A stretch of DNA of 64,000 nucleotides from positions 57,275 through 121,274 of the forward strand of contig CANCSS010000003.1 of assembly GCA_947380905.1 (NCBI GenBank), in the 5' to 3' direction. Below are positions 26,002 to 35,409 of the stretch, in pieces. Under the pieces are notes generated by a model. That model did no database searches, had not been told where the DNA came from, and worked only from the letters and a program-made list of their open reading frames with translations. The position numbers were made by a program, and so were the translations under genes. Position 1 is the first letter of the stretch; every line of letters starts with the position of its first letter. This stretch comes from Chitinophagaceae bacterium. Its GTDB lineage: Bacteria > Bacteroidota > Bacteroidia > Chitinophagales > Chitinophagaceae.

Positions 26002-27594
26002 TTACCAATCTAATCCAGGTTGTGTAATTTTAAAATTTTCTTTTTCTTTTGCTTTGTCTACCATTACTTTTACATCATTTAAAAGTTGTTTGGCATCGTA
26101 AACAACTCCATCTTTAATGGTGTATTTTATGCCTCCAATTCTGGTAGTAGTTCCATCCTGGGTTAAATGAATCGCGCCAGTACCATATAATACTTGTAAG
26201 TTTTTTAATGGATTGGCATCAATAATAACAATGTCAGCTAATTTGCCTATTTCAACCGATCCTAAATCTTTTTCCATTCCTAAGGCCTGTGCTGCATTTA
26301 AAGTGGCTGAACGAATTACTTCTAATGGATGAAATCCTGCCTCTCTTAACAATTCCAATTCTCTAATATATCCAAATCCATAGGTTTGATAAATAAAGCC
26401 ATTGTCTGATCCTGCTGTTACACGACCTCCTCTATTTTTATATTCATTGATAAATGCCATCCATAATTTGTAATTGTTTTTCCATTCTACTTCTTGTTCT
26501 GTTCCCCAATCAAACCAATAAGAGCCATGTGAGTTTCTACTAGGGGAATAAAATTTCCAAAGAGAGGGTAAAGTGTATTTTTCATGCCATTCTGCTCTTC
26601 TTGCTCTTTGTAAATCACGGTTGGCCTCGTAAATATTGAAAGTAGGATCTAAAGTAAAATCTAGCGCAATAAGTTCATTCATTACTTTATTCCATTTTTC
26701 AGAATAGGGCGTTGCCGCTTGCTTCCATAACTTACCTGCATTTTCAAACCTACTTTGTTCATTGGTATAATTGTAATCCAATGGGAAATCTTGTACCGTT
26801 TTATTTTCAAATAAAGCCTCAGGCAATCCATACCAATGCTCCATACTGGTCATGCCAGCTCTCGCAGAATTTAATACATTCCATCTGGCTACATCTGTTT
26901 GTGCATGATGTGAACAGGATCTTAAACCTAGTCTTTTATTTTCTCTGATAGCGGCGTCCATCACTTCGGGAGAAGCGCCAAAGAATTTAATTCCATCAGC
27001 ACCATTTTTTGCATTTTCATTCACCCAATCTTTGGCATCCTGAGCGGTAACGATTGGTTTTTTACTTCCTTGCCCAAATGCGGTGTATGCATATATCCGC
27101 GGTGCTACGATTTTGTTTTCTGCACTTCTCTTCTTTTCACTTAAAACCCAATTTAACCCATTGCCTGCCATTACTTCACGAACGGTGGTTATACCATGTG
27201 CCATCCATAATTTATATACGTATTCTGCTGGAGTGCCTTGTTCGACCCCGCCAATATGTGTATGCATATCAATCAAACCTGGCATGGCAAACATGCCATT
27301 GGCTTCTATTTCTTTTCCATTTTTTGCAAGTACTGGCCTGCGTTCTGGTTTGATGGGATTGCCTTCATTGGCTACGGTTACTATCTTAACAATTCTATTG
27401 TTTTCAATGACAATATCAACGGGTCCTATGGCAGGCGCTCCAGTTCCATTGATTAAGGTAACACCTCTAATAATTAATTGCGTGTATGGTCCACCTCCTT
27501 CATTGCGATCAGGTGCTGGTGTAATTTGTGCTTGTACTGTTTGTAAGAACAAAGAGAACAAGGCAATTTGAAGGGAACGAATAAGTAGTTTCAT
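26002..27594 (-). CDS. secreted amidohydrolase (imidazolonepropionase-like)
   Basis: 530 residues with a signal peptide ending near TVQAQ. Amidohydrolase-superfamily features: AMPGLIDMHTHIGG (HxH), GADGIKFFGA for the carboxylated or metal-near lysine, RSCSHHAQTD, SMEHWYG, and TAGSDNGF with the catalytic Asp. The C-terminal EIGKLADIVIIDANPL closes the small beta domain. It belongs to the broad imidazolonepropionase/prolidase-like secreted group; substrate unknown. It is not a close paralog of the two amidohydrolases at the start of the window. Confidence 0.85.
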   Translation of the reverse strand: MKLLIRSLQIALFSLFLQTVQAQITPAPDRNEGGGPYTQLIIRGVTLINGTGAPAIGPVDIVIENNRIVKIVTVANEGNPIKPERRPVLAKNGKEIEANGMFAMPGLIDMHTHIGGVEQGTPAEYVYKLWMAHGITTVREVMAGNGLNWVLSEKKRSAENKIVAPRIYAYTAFGQGSKKPIVTAQDAKDWVNENAKNGADGIKFFGASPEVMDAAIRENKRLGLRSCSHHAQTDVARWNVLNSARAGMTSMEHWYGLPEALFENKTVQDFPLDYNYTNEQSRFENAGKLWKQAATPYSEKWNKVMNELIALDFTLDPTFNIYEANRDLQRARRAEWHEKYTLPSLWKFYSPSRNSHGSYWFDWGTEQEVEWKNNYKLWMAFINEYKNRGGRVTAGSDNGFIYQTYGFGYIRELELLREAGFHPLEVIRSATLNAAQALGMEKDLGSVEIGKLADIVIIDANPLKNLQVLYGTGAIHLTQDGTTTRIGGIKYTIKDGVVYDAKQLLNDVKVMVDKAKEKENFKITQPGLDW

Positions 27595-27659
27595 ACTATT
27601 TTATTTAGTACCTAAACTTACGTATTTTTTAAATCTAAAAGGAATAAATAACTACTAAA

Positions 27660-28019
27660 TTATATCACTTCTCCCTCTATAATTAATTCTGTTACTGCCT
27701 TTTCTCCTGCATACTTTACAGTAACACGTTTTTTAAATACACCAATGGAAGGGGCGGTATAAGTAACTTTGATATTTCCTTTTTGACCCTTTAAAACTGG
27801 GTTCTGATTGTATTCTGGTTGTGTACAGCCACATTCTGCATTGGCGAATTCTATGACAGCGGGTTTAACACCTACATTTTCAAAATTAAAAACGACCGAC
27901 TTATGAATGCCTTTTTTTATTTTGCCAAAATTATAAGTTGTTTTATCAAAGTGGATGGTAGCTTGCGACCAACTTGTGGCTGTAATAAATAGACAAAGAA
28001 TTAGCGTTTGTATTTTCAT
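27660..28019 (-). CDS. DUF1573 domain protein (short)
   Basis: 119 residues with a signal peptide ending TSWSQ. One DUF1573 (Ig-like, ASPM-SPD-2-Hydin related) domain: THE segment TTYNFGKIKKGIHKSVVFNFENVG, then NAECGCTQPEYN and a strand pair ending KRVTVKYAGEKAV. The CGCT motif is characteristic of Bacteroidota members. Role unknown; probably periplasmic. Second gene of a two-gene operon with a paralog 12 bases upstream. Confidence 0.85.
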   Translation of the reverse strand: MKIQTLILCLFITATSWSQATIHFDKTTYNFGKIKKGIHKSVVFNFENVGVKPAVIEFANAECGCTQPEYNQNPVLKGQKGNIKVTYTAPSIGVFKKRVTVKYAGEKAVTELIIEGEVI

Positions 28020-28031
28020 TGTAATTATTTT

Positions 28032-28475
28032 TTATTGCTTGTTTGTTTTTGTAATATTTATTACTGGACCTGTGTTGGTATTGTTGGTAATTGCTACGCC
28101 TTCTCCAGAAAATTTAGTTTGCTTTTTTAGCCCACCGGAAAATTCCAAGTCGGTATACCTGCTAAATACCCCCATGGCACTTCCATTAAAAGTAATTTGC
28201 ACTTCTGCGATTTGCCCGGGCGCCATTTTTTGATTGGCTTTGAAATTTGGGGTAGTACAACCACAGCCTGGACGTGCTGTGATTAAGGTAACCGTATCCT
28301 TGCTGATGTTGGTAATTTCTATGGTATAGGTGGCTGGTTTCCCAAAGTTTATTTTGCCAAAATCGTATTGGTCGTTTTTAAACTTAAGTACTTCTTCTAC
28401 TTTCACTTGGGCATGGGATTGCTTAAAAGCCAAGCTCAAAGCTAAAAGGGCTGTCAAAAAGGTGAAGTTTTTCAT
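28032..28475 (-). CDS. DUF1573 domain protein
   Basis: 147 residues, signal peptide ending near SHAQV. Paralog of the following gene, with FKNDQYDFGKINFGKPATYTIE, GCGCTTPNFK and FNGSAMGVFSRYTDLEFSGG. A C-terminal tail of about 20 residues rich in Asn/Thr is absent from the partner. The Ig-like fold suggests protein binding or structural use in the cell envelope; no defined function. Confidence 0.85.
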   Translation of the reverse strand: MKNFTFLTALLALSLAFKQSHAQVKVEEVLKFKNDQYDFGKINFGKPATYTIEITNISKDTVTLITARPGCGCTTPNFKANQKMAPGQIAEVQITFNGSAMGVFSRYTDLEFSGGLKKQTKFSGEGVAITNNTNTGPVINITKTNKQ

Positions 28476-28572
28476 AGATAAAAGATGTCTACGAAATTAT
28501 TGAAAAATTGGTAATTAGGTGATTTTAGTTCTTTCTGTACTTTTTATGAATTTTGACCCCTATTTTTGTCAA

Positions 28573-30951
28573 ATGGAATCCACCCTAGACGCTGTATCTA
28601 CCCAAGACATGCTCTCCTTTGATGCATTTCGAAACTCTGTTATTGCAGACTATCGAATGGCTTTAATGAGTAGAGAAGTGAGCTTGTTGGGCCGTAGGGA
28701 AGTTTTAACAGGGAAAGCCAAGTTTGGCATTTTTGGAGATGGTAAGGAAGTAGCTCAAGTGGCCCTCGCTAAATTTTTTCAAAAAGGTGATTTTAGAAGT
28801 GGTTATTACAGAGACCAAACTTTTATGTTTGCTATAGGCGTGTCCACCATTGAAGAATATTTTTCTCAATTGTATTCTGATGTGCACAATGACCCTTTTA
28901 GTGGTGGTAAAAATATGAATGCCCACTTTGCCACTGAATTTGTAGATAAAAAAGGAGCATGGAGTGAGCTGGTTAATAATTATAATATTTCTGCAGACAT
29001 TGCGCCCACTGCAGGTCAAATGGTGCGCGGCTTAGGATTGGCTTTTGCTTCTAATTGTTTTAGAAGTTCAAAACACAAAGAGCATTTTTCTAATTTAAGC
29101 AACAATGGGAATGAAGTTTGTTTTTGTACTATTGGTGATGCCAGTACCTCTGAAGGTCATTTTTGGGAAGTCGTGAATGCCGCTGGTTTAATGCAAGTGC
29201 CCTTGGCTATTTTTGTCTATGATGACGGTTATGGCATTTCAGTACCAACAAGTTTGCAAACAACAAAAGGTTCTATCTCGGAAGCATTGAAAGGATTAGA
29301 AATAGAGCAGGGGACTAACGGGATTAAAATTTATACAGTCAAAGGCTGGGACTATGCCGCCTTGTGTGAAACTTTTGAAGAAGGTATTTCATATACAAGG
29401 GATAACCATACGCCCGTTTTATTTCACATTCAAGAAATGACGCAACCGCAAGGACATTCTACCAGTGGAAGTCATGAAAGATATAAAACCTCCGAAAGAT
29501 TACAATGGGAAAGAGATTGGGATTGTAATAAAAAAATGCGCGAGTGGCTGCTGTTAAATGATTTGGCGACCGAAGATATTTTACAGACCCTAGAAACCGA
29601 AGTAAAAAAAGAGGTACGATTGTTGAAATTGGCTGCTTGGGAAAAATACATTGCACCTATCAAAGAAAAAATTAATCAAGGAGCAACATTGGTACAACAA
29701 GGCTTGCAGGAGACAGATCTAAAAATAGCGGCAGAATTAATTCATGAGTTGGTGCATAGCAGAGAGCCATTGAAAAGAGATATATTTAGAGCATTTAATT
29801 TGGTGCTTGAAAAAATGATTCATCATCCCAACAAAAAAGCGATTCGTCAATTTTTAGATGACTATTATCAACAGGAAGCTCCTTTTTACAGCAAGAATTT
29901 ATACAACGAAGGACCTTTAAGTACTTTGAATGTTTCAGTGGTAGATCCTATTTATCCTGCAGATGCAGCAATGCTTAATGGGTATGAAATATTGAATCAA
30001 TATTTTGATGCCTTGTTTGAGCAAAACCCTGCTGTATATGCTTTTGGGGAAGATTTAGGAAAAATAGGGGATGTCAATCAAGGGTTTGCAGGCTTACAAC
30101 TAAAGCACGGATCGGATCGCATTTTTGATACTGGAATTAGAGAGCAATCCATTATTGGACAAGCACACGGAATGGCGATGAGAGGGTTACGTCCTATTGC
30201 AGAAATTCAATACTTGGATTATTTATTGTATGGTTTACAAACTTTAAGTGATGACATTTCTACTTTGCATTATCGCAGCAATGGATTGCAAAGTAGTCCG
30301 GTTATTATTAGAACCAGAGGGCATCGTTTGGAGGGTATTTTTCATAGCGGCTCGCCTATGGGAGTTATTGTAAATGCATTAAGAGGCATGTTTGTTTGTG
30401 TTCCAAGAAATATGGTGCAGGCAGTTGGTATGTACAATACTTTATTGCGAGGAAATGATCCAGCTTTATTAATTGAATGCTTGAATGGTTATCGATTAAA
30501 GGAAACCATGCCATCTAATATTACCGAATTCACAGTTCCTTTAGGCAAGCCTGAAATTTTAAAAGAAGGAAAGGACATTACCGTTGTTTCTTATGGATCC
30601 ACTTTAAGAATTATTGAAGATGCCGCTGTTCGTTTGATGGACATGGACATTGATTGTGAAATTATGGATGTGCAAACTTTATTGCCATTTGATATCAATC
30701 ATCAAATTCTCGCTTCGCTTAAAAAAACCAATCGTATTATTTTTATTGATGAAGATGTGCCAGGCGGCGCAAGTGCTTATATGTACCAACAAGTTATAGA
30801 AGGGCAAGGAGGGTATCGTTGGTTGGATGTTGCAGCGCGTACTTTGAGTGCAAAAGCACATCGCCCTGCTTTTGCAAGCGATGGTGATTATTTTTCAAAA
30901 CCCAATACAGAGGAAATTATCAAAGTTATCTGTGAGATGATGGCGGAGTAA
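28573..30951 (+). CDS. 2-oxoacid dehydrogenase E1, fused alpha and beta subunits
   Basis: About 792 residues from the ATG at 28573 (MESTLDAV); an ATG at 28546 is also possible and the track's GTG at 28519 is unlikely. The N-terminal half is E1-alpha with the ThDP-binding GDASTSEGHFWEVVN segment and YDDGYGIS. The C-terminal half, from about residue 455, is E1-beta (AFGEDLGKIGDVNQGF, FDTGIREQSIIGQAHGMA, FIDEDVPGGASAYM). Fusion of the two subunits is usual in this lineage. It is the ThDP-dependent decarboxylase of a pyruvate- or branched-chain-type complex; no E2 or E3 gene is adjacent, so the substrate is not settled. Confidence 0.88.
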   Translation: MESTLDAVSTQDMLSFDAFRNSVIADYRMALMSREVSLLGRREVLTGKAKFGIFGDGKEVAQVALAKFFQKGDFRSGYYRDQTFMFAIGVSTIEEYFSQLYSDVHNDPFSGGKNMNAHFATEFVDKKGAWSELVNNYNISADIAPTAGQMVRGLGLAFASNCFRSSKHKEHFSNLSNNGNEVCFCTIGDASTSEGHFWEVVNAAGLMQVPLAIFVYDDGYGISVPTSLQTTKGSISEALKGLEIEQGTNGIKIYTVKGWDYAALCETFEEGISYTRDNHTPVLFHIQEMTQPQGHSTSGSHERYKTSERLQWERDWDCNKKMREWLLLNDLATEDILQTLETEVKKEVRLLKLAAWEKYIAPIKEKINQGATLVQQGLQETDLKIAAELIHELVHSREPLKRDIFRAFNLVLEKMIHHPNKKAIRQFLDDYYQQEAPFYSKNLYNEGPLSTLNVSVVDPIYPADAAMLNGYEILNQYFDALFEQNPAVYAFGEDLGKIGDVNQGFAGLQLKHGSDRIFDTGIREQSIIGQAHGMAMRGLRPIAEIQYLDYLLYGLQTLSDDISTLHYRSNGLQSSPVIIRTRGHRLEGIFHSGSPMGVIVNALRGMFVCVPRNMVQAVGMYNTLLRGNDPALLIECLNGYRLKETMPSNITEFTVPLGKPEILKEGKDITVVSYGSTLRIIEDAAVRLMDMDIDCEIMDVQTLLPFDINHQILASLKKTNRIIFIDEDVPGGASAYMYQQVIEGQGGYRWLDVAARTLSAKAHRPAFASDGDYFSKPNTEEIIKVICEMMAE

Positions 30952-30967
30952 TTTTCTAAAGTCTTTC

Positions 30968-31690
30968 CTACCCCATATTGTGAAATACTTTGTTCACGTC
31001 TTCGTCCTCTTCCAATCTTTCAATTAATTTACTGATATCCTCTGCTTGTTCATCTGTAACAGGAACTGTGGTAGTAGGTATCCACTCTAGTTCGGCACTG
31101 ATAGGGTGTAAATCTTTATCTTCCAATGCTTTTTGTAAATTTCCAAAATCGGTAAAAGCACAGCGTAATACGATAATAGTATTTCCATTGTCGTCGTTGC
31201 TTTCTCCTAATTCATCTAAGCCGTGGTCAATTAAATCTAATTCTAAGTCGTCCATGTTTAAACCTTCTGGCTTTAATTTAAATACGCCCATTTTTTTAAA
31301 CTGAAAGCTTACACTACCCGAATTGCCTAAAGTACCTTGCCCTTTATTGAAATGACTTTTTACATTGGCTACCGTTCTTACATGGTTGTCTGTAGCGGTT
31401 TCTACTAATAAAGCCACACCATGTGGGGCATAACCTTCATACAATATTTCTTCATAGTTGCTGGTGTCTTTGCCCATGGCCCTTTTAATAGCTGCTTCTA
31501 CCCGGTCCTTTGGCATGCCTACGCTTCTGGCATTTTGGTAGCACCTTCTTAAAGCAGGATTGTCATCAGGATTTGGACCACTTGCTTTTACTGCAATTAC
31601 AATTTCTTTACCTATGCGGGTAAATTGCTTGGCCATACGATCAAATCTTTTGAACATCGTGGCTTTTCTTACTTCAAATATTCTTCCCAT
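30968..31690 (-). CDS. YebC/PmpR family protein
   Basis: 240 residues, full length. N-terminal [13 protein letters not shown] (the usual family start is MAGHSKW), then [12 protein letters not shown]-type and [14 protein letters not shown] segments, [13 protein letters not shown] and a domain ending [11 protein letters not shown]. YebC proteins act in translation, relieving ribosome stalling at proline stretches, and some were described as DNA-binding regulators. Single gene, separated from the upstream APC permease by a terminator. Confidence 0.92.
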   Translation of the reverse strand: MGRIFEVRKATMFKRFDRMAKQFTRIGKEIVIAVKASGPNPDDNPALRRCYQNARSVGMPKDRVEAAIKRAMGKDTSNYEEILYEGYAPHGVALLVETATDNHVRTVANVKSHFNKGQGTLGNSGSVSFQFKKMGVFKLKPEGLNMDDLELDLIDHGLDELGESNDDNGNTIIVLRCAFTDFGNLQKALEDKDLHPISAELEWIPTTTVPVTDEQAEDISKLIERLEEDEDVNKVFHNMG

Positions 31691-31722
31691 GCTTATAAAT
31701 ATTAAGGTCTGTAAAAGTACGC

Positions 31723-31757
31723 AAAAAAAAATAGTCCCGATTTCTCAGGACTATTTT
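31723..31757 (-). terminator. intrinsic terminator after the APC permease
   Basis: On the minus strand AAAATAGTCC-(10 bases)-GGACTATTTT forms a perfect 10-bp stem and is followed by more T residues (plus strand gcAAAAAAAA). It lies 18 bases beyond the permease stop and separates it from yebC. Confidence 0.8.
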
Positions 31758-31775
31758 AATATGCAATAGTTGATA

Positions 31776-33269
31776 TTACTTATTCAAATTACTATGTTTA
31801 CGACCGTATACAAAGTATACTACCAATCCTAAAGCCATCCATGCAAAAGCTACTTTTAATGTTTGTGCATCTAAGGCAAATATCATTGCTAAGCAAATAA
31901 TAGCCCCTAAAATAGGTACCAATGGAACTAATGGAGTTTTAAATGGTCTTTCCATATTTGGAGATTTGCGTCTTAAAATCCAAATACCAGCACTAACTAG
32001 TACGAAAGCGAACAAGGTTCCAAATGAGGTTAAATCACCTGCTACATTGCCTGGTACAAATGCTGCAAATCCACCAACAAAAACAAACAAAATCCAGTTG
32101 GATTTGTAAGGAGTTCTATACTTAGGATGTAATTCAGAGAATACTTTAGGTAATAATCCGTCATTGGCCATAGAATAGAATACACGAGATTGTCCCATCA
32201 ACATCACTAATATTACCGAACTAAATCCTGCTAAAATAGCAACGGTTACAGCGGTTGCCAACCAACCATAGCCTGTCATGTAAGTAGATATAGCATAAGC
32301 AACAGAAGCCTCACGTCCTTTTAATGGATCTACAAAATCTTTCCAATTCGCAACGCCAGTTAAAACGTGTCCGAATAAAATATAAAGAATCGTACACACA
32401 ACCAAGGAGCCTAATATACCAATAGGCATATCTCTTTTTGGATTTTTTGCTTCCTGTGCTGCTGTAGATACCGCATCAAAACCAATGAAGGCAAAGAATA
32501 CAATAGCTGCACCACCTAAAACACCACCCCATCCATGTTTAAAGGCACCAGAGTAATCGGCGATGACTTTTCCAGAAGCGTCAATCAATGGCGGCTGTGT
32601 TGCTGGAATAAAATAAGGAGTATGATTTTCTGGTCTAATAAATTGCCAGCCTAAGATGATAAATAAAATCACAATGGCTACTTTAATAAATACGATGATG
32701 GCATTTACAATGGCTGACTCTTGCGTTCCTTTAATTAATAATAAGGTTAACAATAATAAAATGACCAATGCAGGTGCATTCATAATGCCATGGTGTAATA
32801 CGCCAGCTGCATCCGTGACACTTTCAAAAGGGGAATGGCTCCATTCATAAGGGATGCCTCCTCCCAGCAGCTTATTTAAATATTCACTCCAAGCAATGGA
32901 GACAGTAGCTGCGCCCAATGCATATTCCATAATTAAAGCCCATCCAATAATCCAGGCAACGGTTTCTCCCATGGTTACATAAGAATAAGCATAAGCACTT
33001 CCTGAAATAGGAATCATAGCTGCAAACTCAGCATAACACAATCCTGCAAATGCACAACCAATGGCTGCTACAATAAAAGATAAAGTGACTGCTGGTCCGG
33101 CTGCTTGCCCTGCTGCTGCAGCAGTTCTAACAAATAAGCCTGCCCCAATTATGGCTCCTACACCCAAAGCCACCAAATTTCCTGCACCCAAAGTGCGTTT
33201 TAATCCTTTGCCCCCATCATCGGCTTGGGCCAACATGGCAGTCAAATCCTTTTTTCTAAATAAACTCAT
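31776..33269 (-). CDS. APC superfamily amino acid permease (CAT-like)
   Basis: 497 residues, about 12-14 membrane segments. The first membrane helix GAIIGAGLFVRTAAAAGQAAG is the unwound substrate-binding TM1 of the APC fold; FFAFIGFDAVSTAAQEAKNPKRDMP is the TM6-loop signature of cationic amino acid transporter-like permeases. Substrate is an amino acid, not further defined. Divergent from gltP over a 187-base spacer with a small GGACC/GGTCC stem in its 5' leader. Confidence 0.87.
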   Translation of the reverse strand: MSLFRKKDLTAMLAQADDGGKGLKRTLGAGNLVALGVGAIIGAGLFVRTAAAAGQAAGPAVTLSFIVAAIGCAFAGLCYAEFAAMIPISGSAYAYSYVTMGETVAWIIGWALIMEYALGAATVSIAWSEYLNKLLGGGIPYEWSHSPFESVTDAAGVLHHGIMNAPALVILLLLTLLLIKGTQESAIVNAIIVFIKVAIVILFIILGWQFIRPENHTPYFIPATQPPLIDASGKVIADYSGAFKHGWGGVLGGAAIVFFAFIGFDAVSTAAQEAKNPKRDMPIGILGSLVVCTILYILFGHVLTGVANWKDFVDPLKGREASVAYAISTYMTGYGWLATAVTVAILAGFSSVILVMLMGQSRVFYSMANDGLLPKVFSELHPKYRTPYKSNWILFVFVGGFAAFVPGNVAGDLTSFGTLFAFVLVSAGIWILRRKSPNMERPFKTPLVPLVPILGAIICLAMIFALDAQTLKVAFAWMALGLVVYFVYGRKHSNLNK

Positions 33270-33456
33270 AATGATTTTTTTCAGTTAAAAATTAATACAC
33301 TTTAAAAGGGACCTTCTTGGGGTCCTGTAACTTTTACTATCTAGGTTGAAAAATAGCTCTTTTTTGGCAAAAAATCACCCCTTTTGCTTAAATATAGCTG
33401 CTTTTTTAGGCGTATTTTTTTCACAGTTAAGTCTTATATTGCGTTTATAACCGCCT

Positions 33457-34704
33457 ATGAAAAAAGCCAATAATTTGACTTTGTATATTGTAGTTGCCAT
33501 GATTGCAGGTGCTGTTTTGGGCTATTTTATACATGAGCATTACGAACCCGCAGCTATCGAAGTTTTCTCGAAAAATATTAAGCTGCTAACAACCATTTTT
33601 TTAAGATTGATTCAAATGGTTATTGCGCCATTGGTTTTTACCACTTTGGTAGTAGGCATTTCAAAATTAGGCGATCTTAAAACCGTAGGTCGGGTAGGTG
33701 GAAAAGCCATGCTTTGGTTTGTGAGCGCTTCTTTAATTAGTTTACTTATTGGTATGGTATTAGTGAATATTCTTAAACCAGGAGAAGGCATTGCTTTAAC
33801 AAATGTCGATGTAACGGGTGCCAGTGACTTGGTGGGTAAAACACAAGCATTTAGTTTGCCAGGTTTTATTGATCATGTTTTTCCTAAAAGCATGTTTGAA
33901 GCCTTGGCCAACAATGAAATTTTACAAATTGTCATCTTTAGCGTTTTCTTTGGAGTAGCCGCTGCGGCCATGGGTCAAAAAACAAAAGGTTTGATGTTGG
34001 CTTTTGAAAATGGCGCACATATCATTTTAAAAATGGTGGGGTATGTAATGAACTTTGCTCCCATCGGAGTATTTGGAGCCATTGCTTCGGTAATAGCTAC
34101 CAAGGGCTTATCCATTTTTATTTTTTACGGAAAATACTTGTTGTATTTTTTAATAGGTATTGGGGTGTTGTGGATCTTTTTAATTACGATAGGTTTTATC
34201 ATATTAAAAAAGAGAATGCCTTCTTTGTTAAGGGTCATTACCAATCCATTGGTGATTGCTTTTAGTACCACCAGTAGTGAGGCTGTGTTTCCTAAATTAA
34301 CAGAGGAGTTGGAACGTTTTGGTTGTAAGGATAAGATTGTATCCTTCCTATTGCCATTGGGTTATTCTTTTAATTTAGATGGTAGTATGATGTACATGAC
34401 ATTTGCTAGTATGGCCATTGCGCAAGCGTATGGCATACATTTAGATATAGGAACACAATTAACCATGTTATTGGTATTGATGTTAACGAGCAAAGGAATT
34501 GCTGGTGTACCTAGGGCTTCTTTGGTAGTGGTCACAGCTACTTGTGCCATGTTTCATATTCCACCCGAAGGCATTGCTTTAATTTTACCGATTGATCATT
34601 TCTGCGATATGTTTCGTTCCGCTACCAATGTTTTGGGCAATAGCTTGGCCACTACCGTGGTAAGTAAATGGGAGGGAGCTTTAGAATTACCTACCCAAGA
34701 ATAA
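33457..34704 (+). CDS. dicarboxylate/amino acid:cation symporter (DAACS)
   Basis: 415 residues. Family signatures: FLRLIQMVIAPLVFTTLVVGI near residue 50, AFSTTSSEAVFPKLTEE (HP1 serine-rich hairpin), GYSFNLDGSMMYM (the NMDGT-type motif of TM7) and HFCDMFRSATNVLGNSLATTVV (TM8, with Asp and Arg/Asn residues for substrate). It imports glutamate, aspartate or C4-dicarboxylates with H+ or Na+. First gene of gltP-dedA-MFS-GT9. Confidence 0.9.
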   Translation: MKKANNLTLYIVVAMIAGAVLGYFIHEHYEPAAIEVFSKNIKLLTTIFLRLIQMVIAPLVFTTLVVGISKLGDLKTVGRVGGKAMLWFVSASLISLLIGMVLVNILKPGEGIALTNVDVTGASDLVGKTQAFSLPGFIDHVFPKSMFEALANNEILQIVIFSVFFGVAAAAMGQKTKGLMLAFENGAHIILKMVGYVMNFAPIGVFGAIASVIATKGLSIFIFYGKYLLYFLIGIGVLWIFLITIGFIILKKRMPSLLRVITNPLVIAFSTTSSEAVFPKLTEELERFGCKDKIVSFLLPLGYSFNLDGSMMYMTFASMAIAQAYGIHLDIGTQLTMLLVLMLTSKGIAGVPRASLVVVTATCAMFHIPPEGIALILPIDHFCDMFRSATNVLGNSLATTVVSKWEGALELPTQE

Positions 34705-34715
34705 TTATAAAAAGT

Positions 34716-35387
34716 ATGTTTTATTTGTTAGATGCATTTCATTGGAGTCAATTATTACAACCTCAATATTATATTGAAAATGGAGGTCTGTGGTTGTTGT
34801 TGTTTGTAGTATTTGCAGAAACTGGATTGTTTTTTGGATTTTTTTTACCTGGTGACAGTTTGCTTTTTGTAGCAGGCATTTATAGTGCGCCTTTGGCCGC
34901 TCAAATTTTTGTAAGCGAAAATGAATGGGTTAACTTATTGGTTATATTCTCTTTTATTTCTATAGCTGGCATCTTGGGCAATGGAGTGGGTTATCGCATT
35001 GGGAAAAAAGTAGGTCCCGCTATGTATGATTGGAAAGAGAATTTCTTTTTTAAGAAAAAGTATTTAGTGCAGGCACATGATTTTTACGAAAAGCATGGCG
35101 GGCGTGCCATCGTAATTGCTAGGTTTATTCCTATTGTACGCACTTTTGCACCAATTGTAGCCGGGATTGTTAAGATGGATAAAAACAAATTTGTTTACAA
35201 TAATTTTGTGGGCAGTATTATTTGGGTAGCTACCATGCTTTGTGCAGGTCATTTTTTACAATCTTATATTTTAACTCATTTTCAATTTGATTTAAAAAAG
35301 CATTTGGAAGTAATTGTATTGGGCATTGTATTTTTTACTACTGCACCAGTGATTGTCCAAGTTTTAAAACATAAATCTATTAAATAA
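34716..35387 (+). CDS. DedA family membrane protein
   Basis: 223 residues from the ATG at 34716; the longer track start lies inside gltP. DedA/VTT domain with ETGLFFGFFLPGDSLLFVAG, the GNGVGYRIGKKVG loop and RFIPIVRTFAPIVAG, whose two arginines are essential in E. coli homologs. DedA proteins take part in membrane lipid (undecaprenyl-phosphate or phosphatidylethanolamine) recycling and proton-motive-force homeostasis. 11 bases after gltP and 22 before the MFS gene. Confidence 0.9.
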   Translation: MFYLLDAFHWSQLLQPQYYIENGGLWLLLFVVFAETGLFFGFFLPGDSLLFVAGIYSAPLAAQIFVSENEWVNLLVIFSFISIAGILGNGVGYRIGKKVGPAMYDWKENFFFKKKYLVQAHDFYEKHGGRAIVIARFIPIVRTFAPIVAGIVKMDKNKFVYNNFVGSIIWVATMLCAGHFLQSYILTHFQFDLKKHLEVIVLGIVFFTTAPVIVQVLKHKSIK

Positions 35388-35409
35388 CTAATTTTTTATT
35401 GAAAAGCGT

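Noticed and set aside
27083-27571. 162-residue plus-strand ORF
   Set aside because: Entirely antisense to the amidohydrolase at 26002-27594, whose motifs are intact; shadow of codon bias.
33300-33330. GGACC/GGTCC stem upstream of the APC permease as a riboswitch
   Set aside because: Only a 5-bp stem without any conserved aptamer elements that I recognise.
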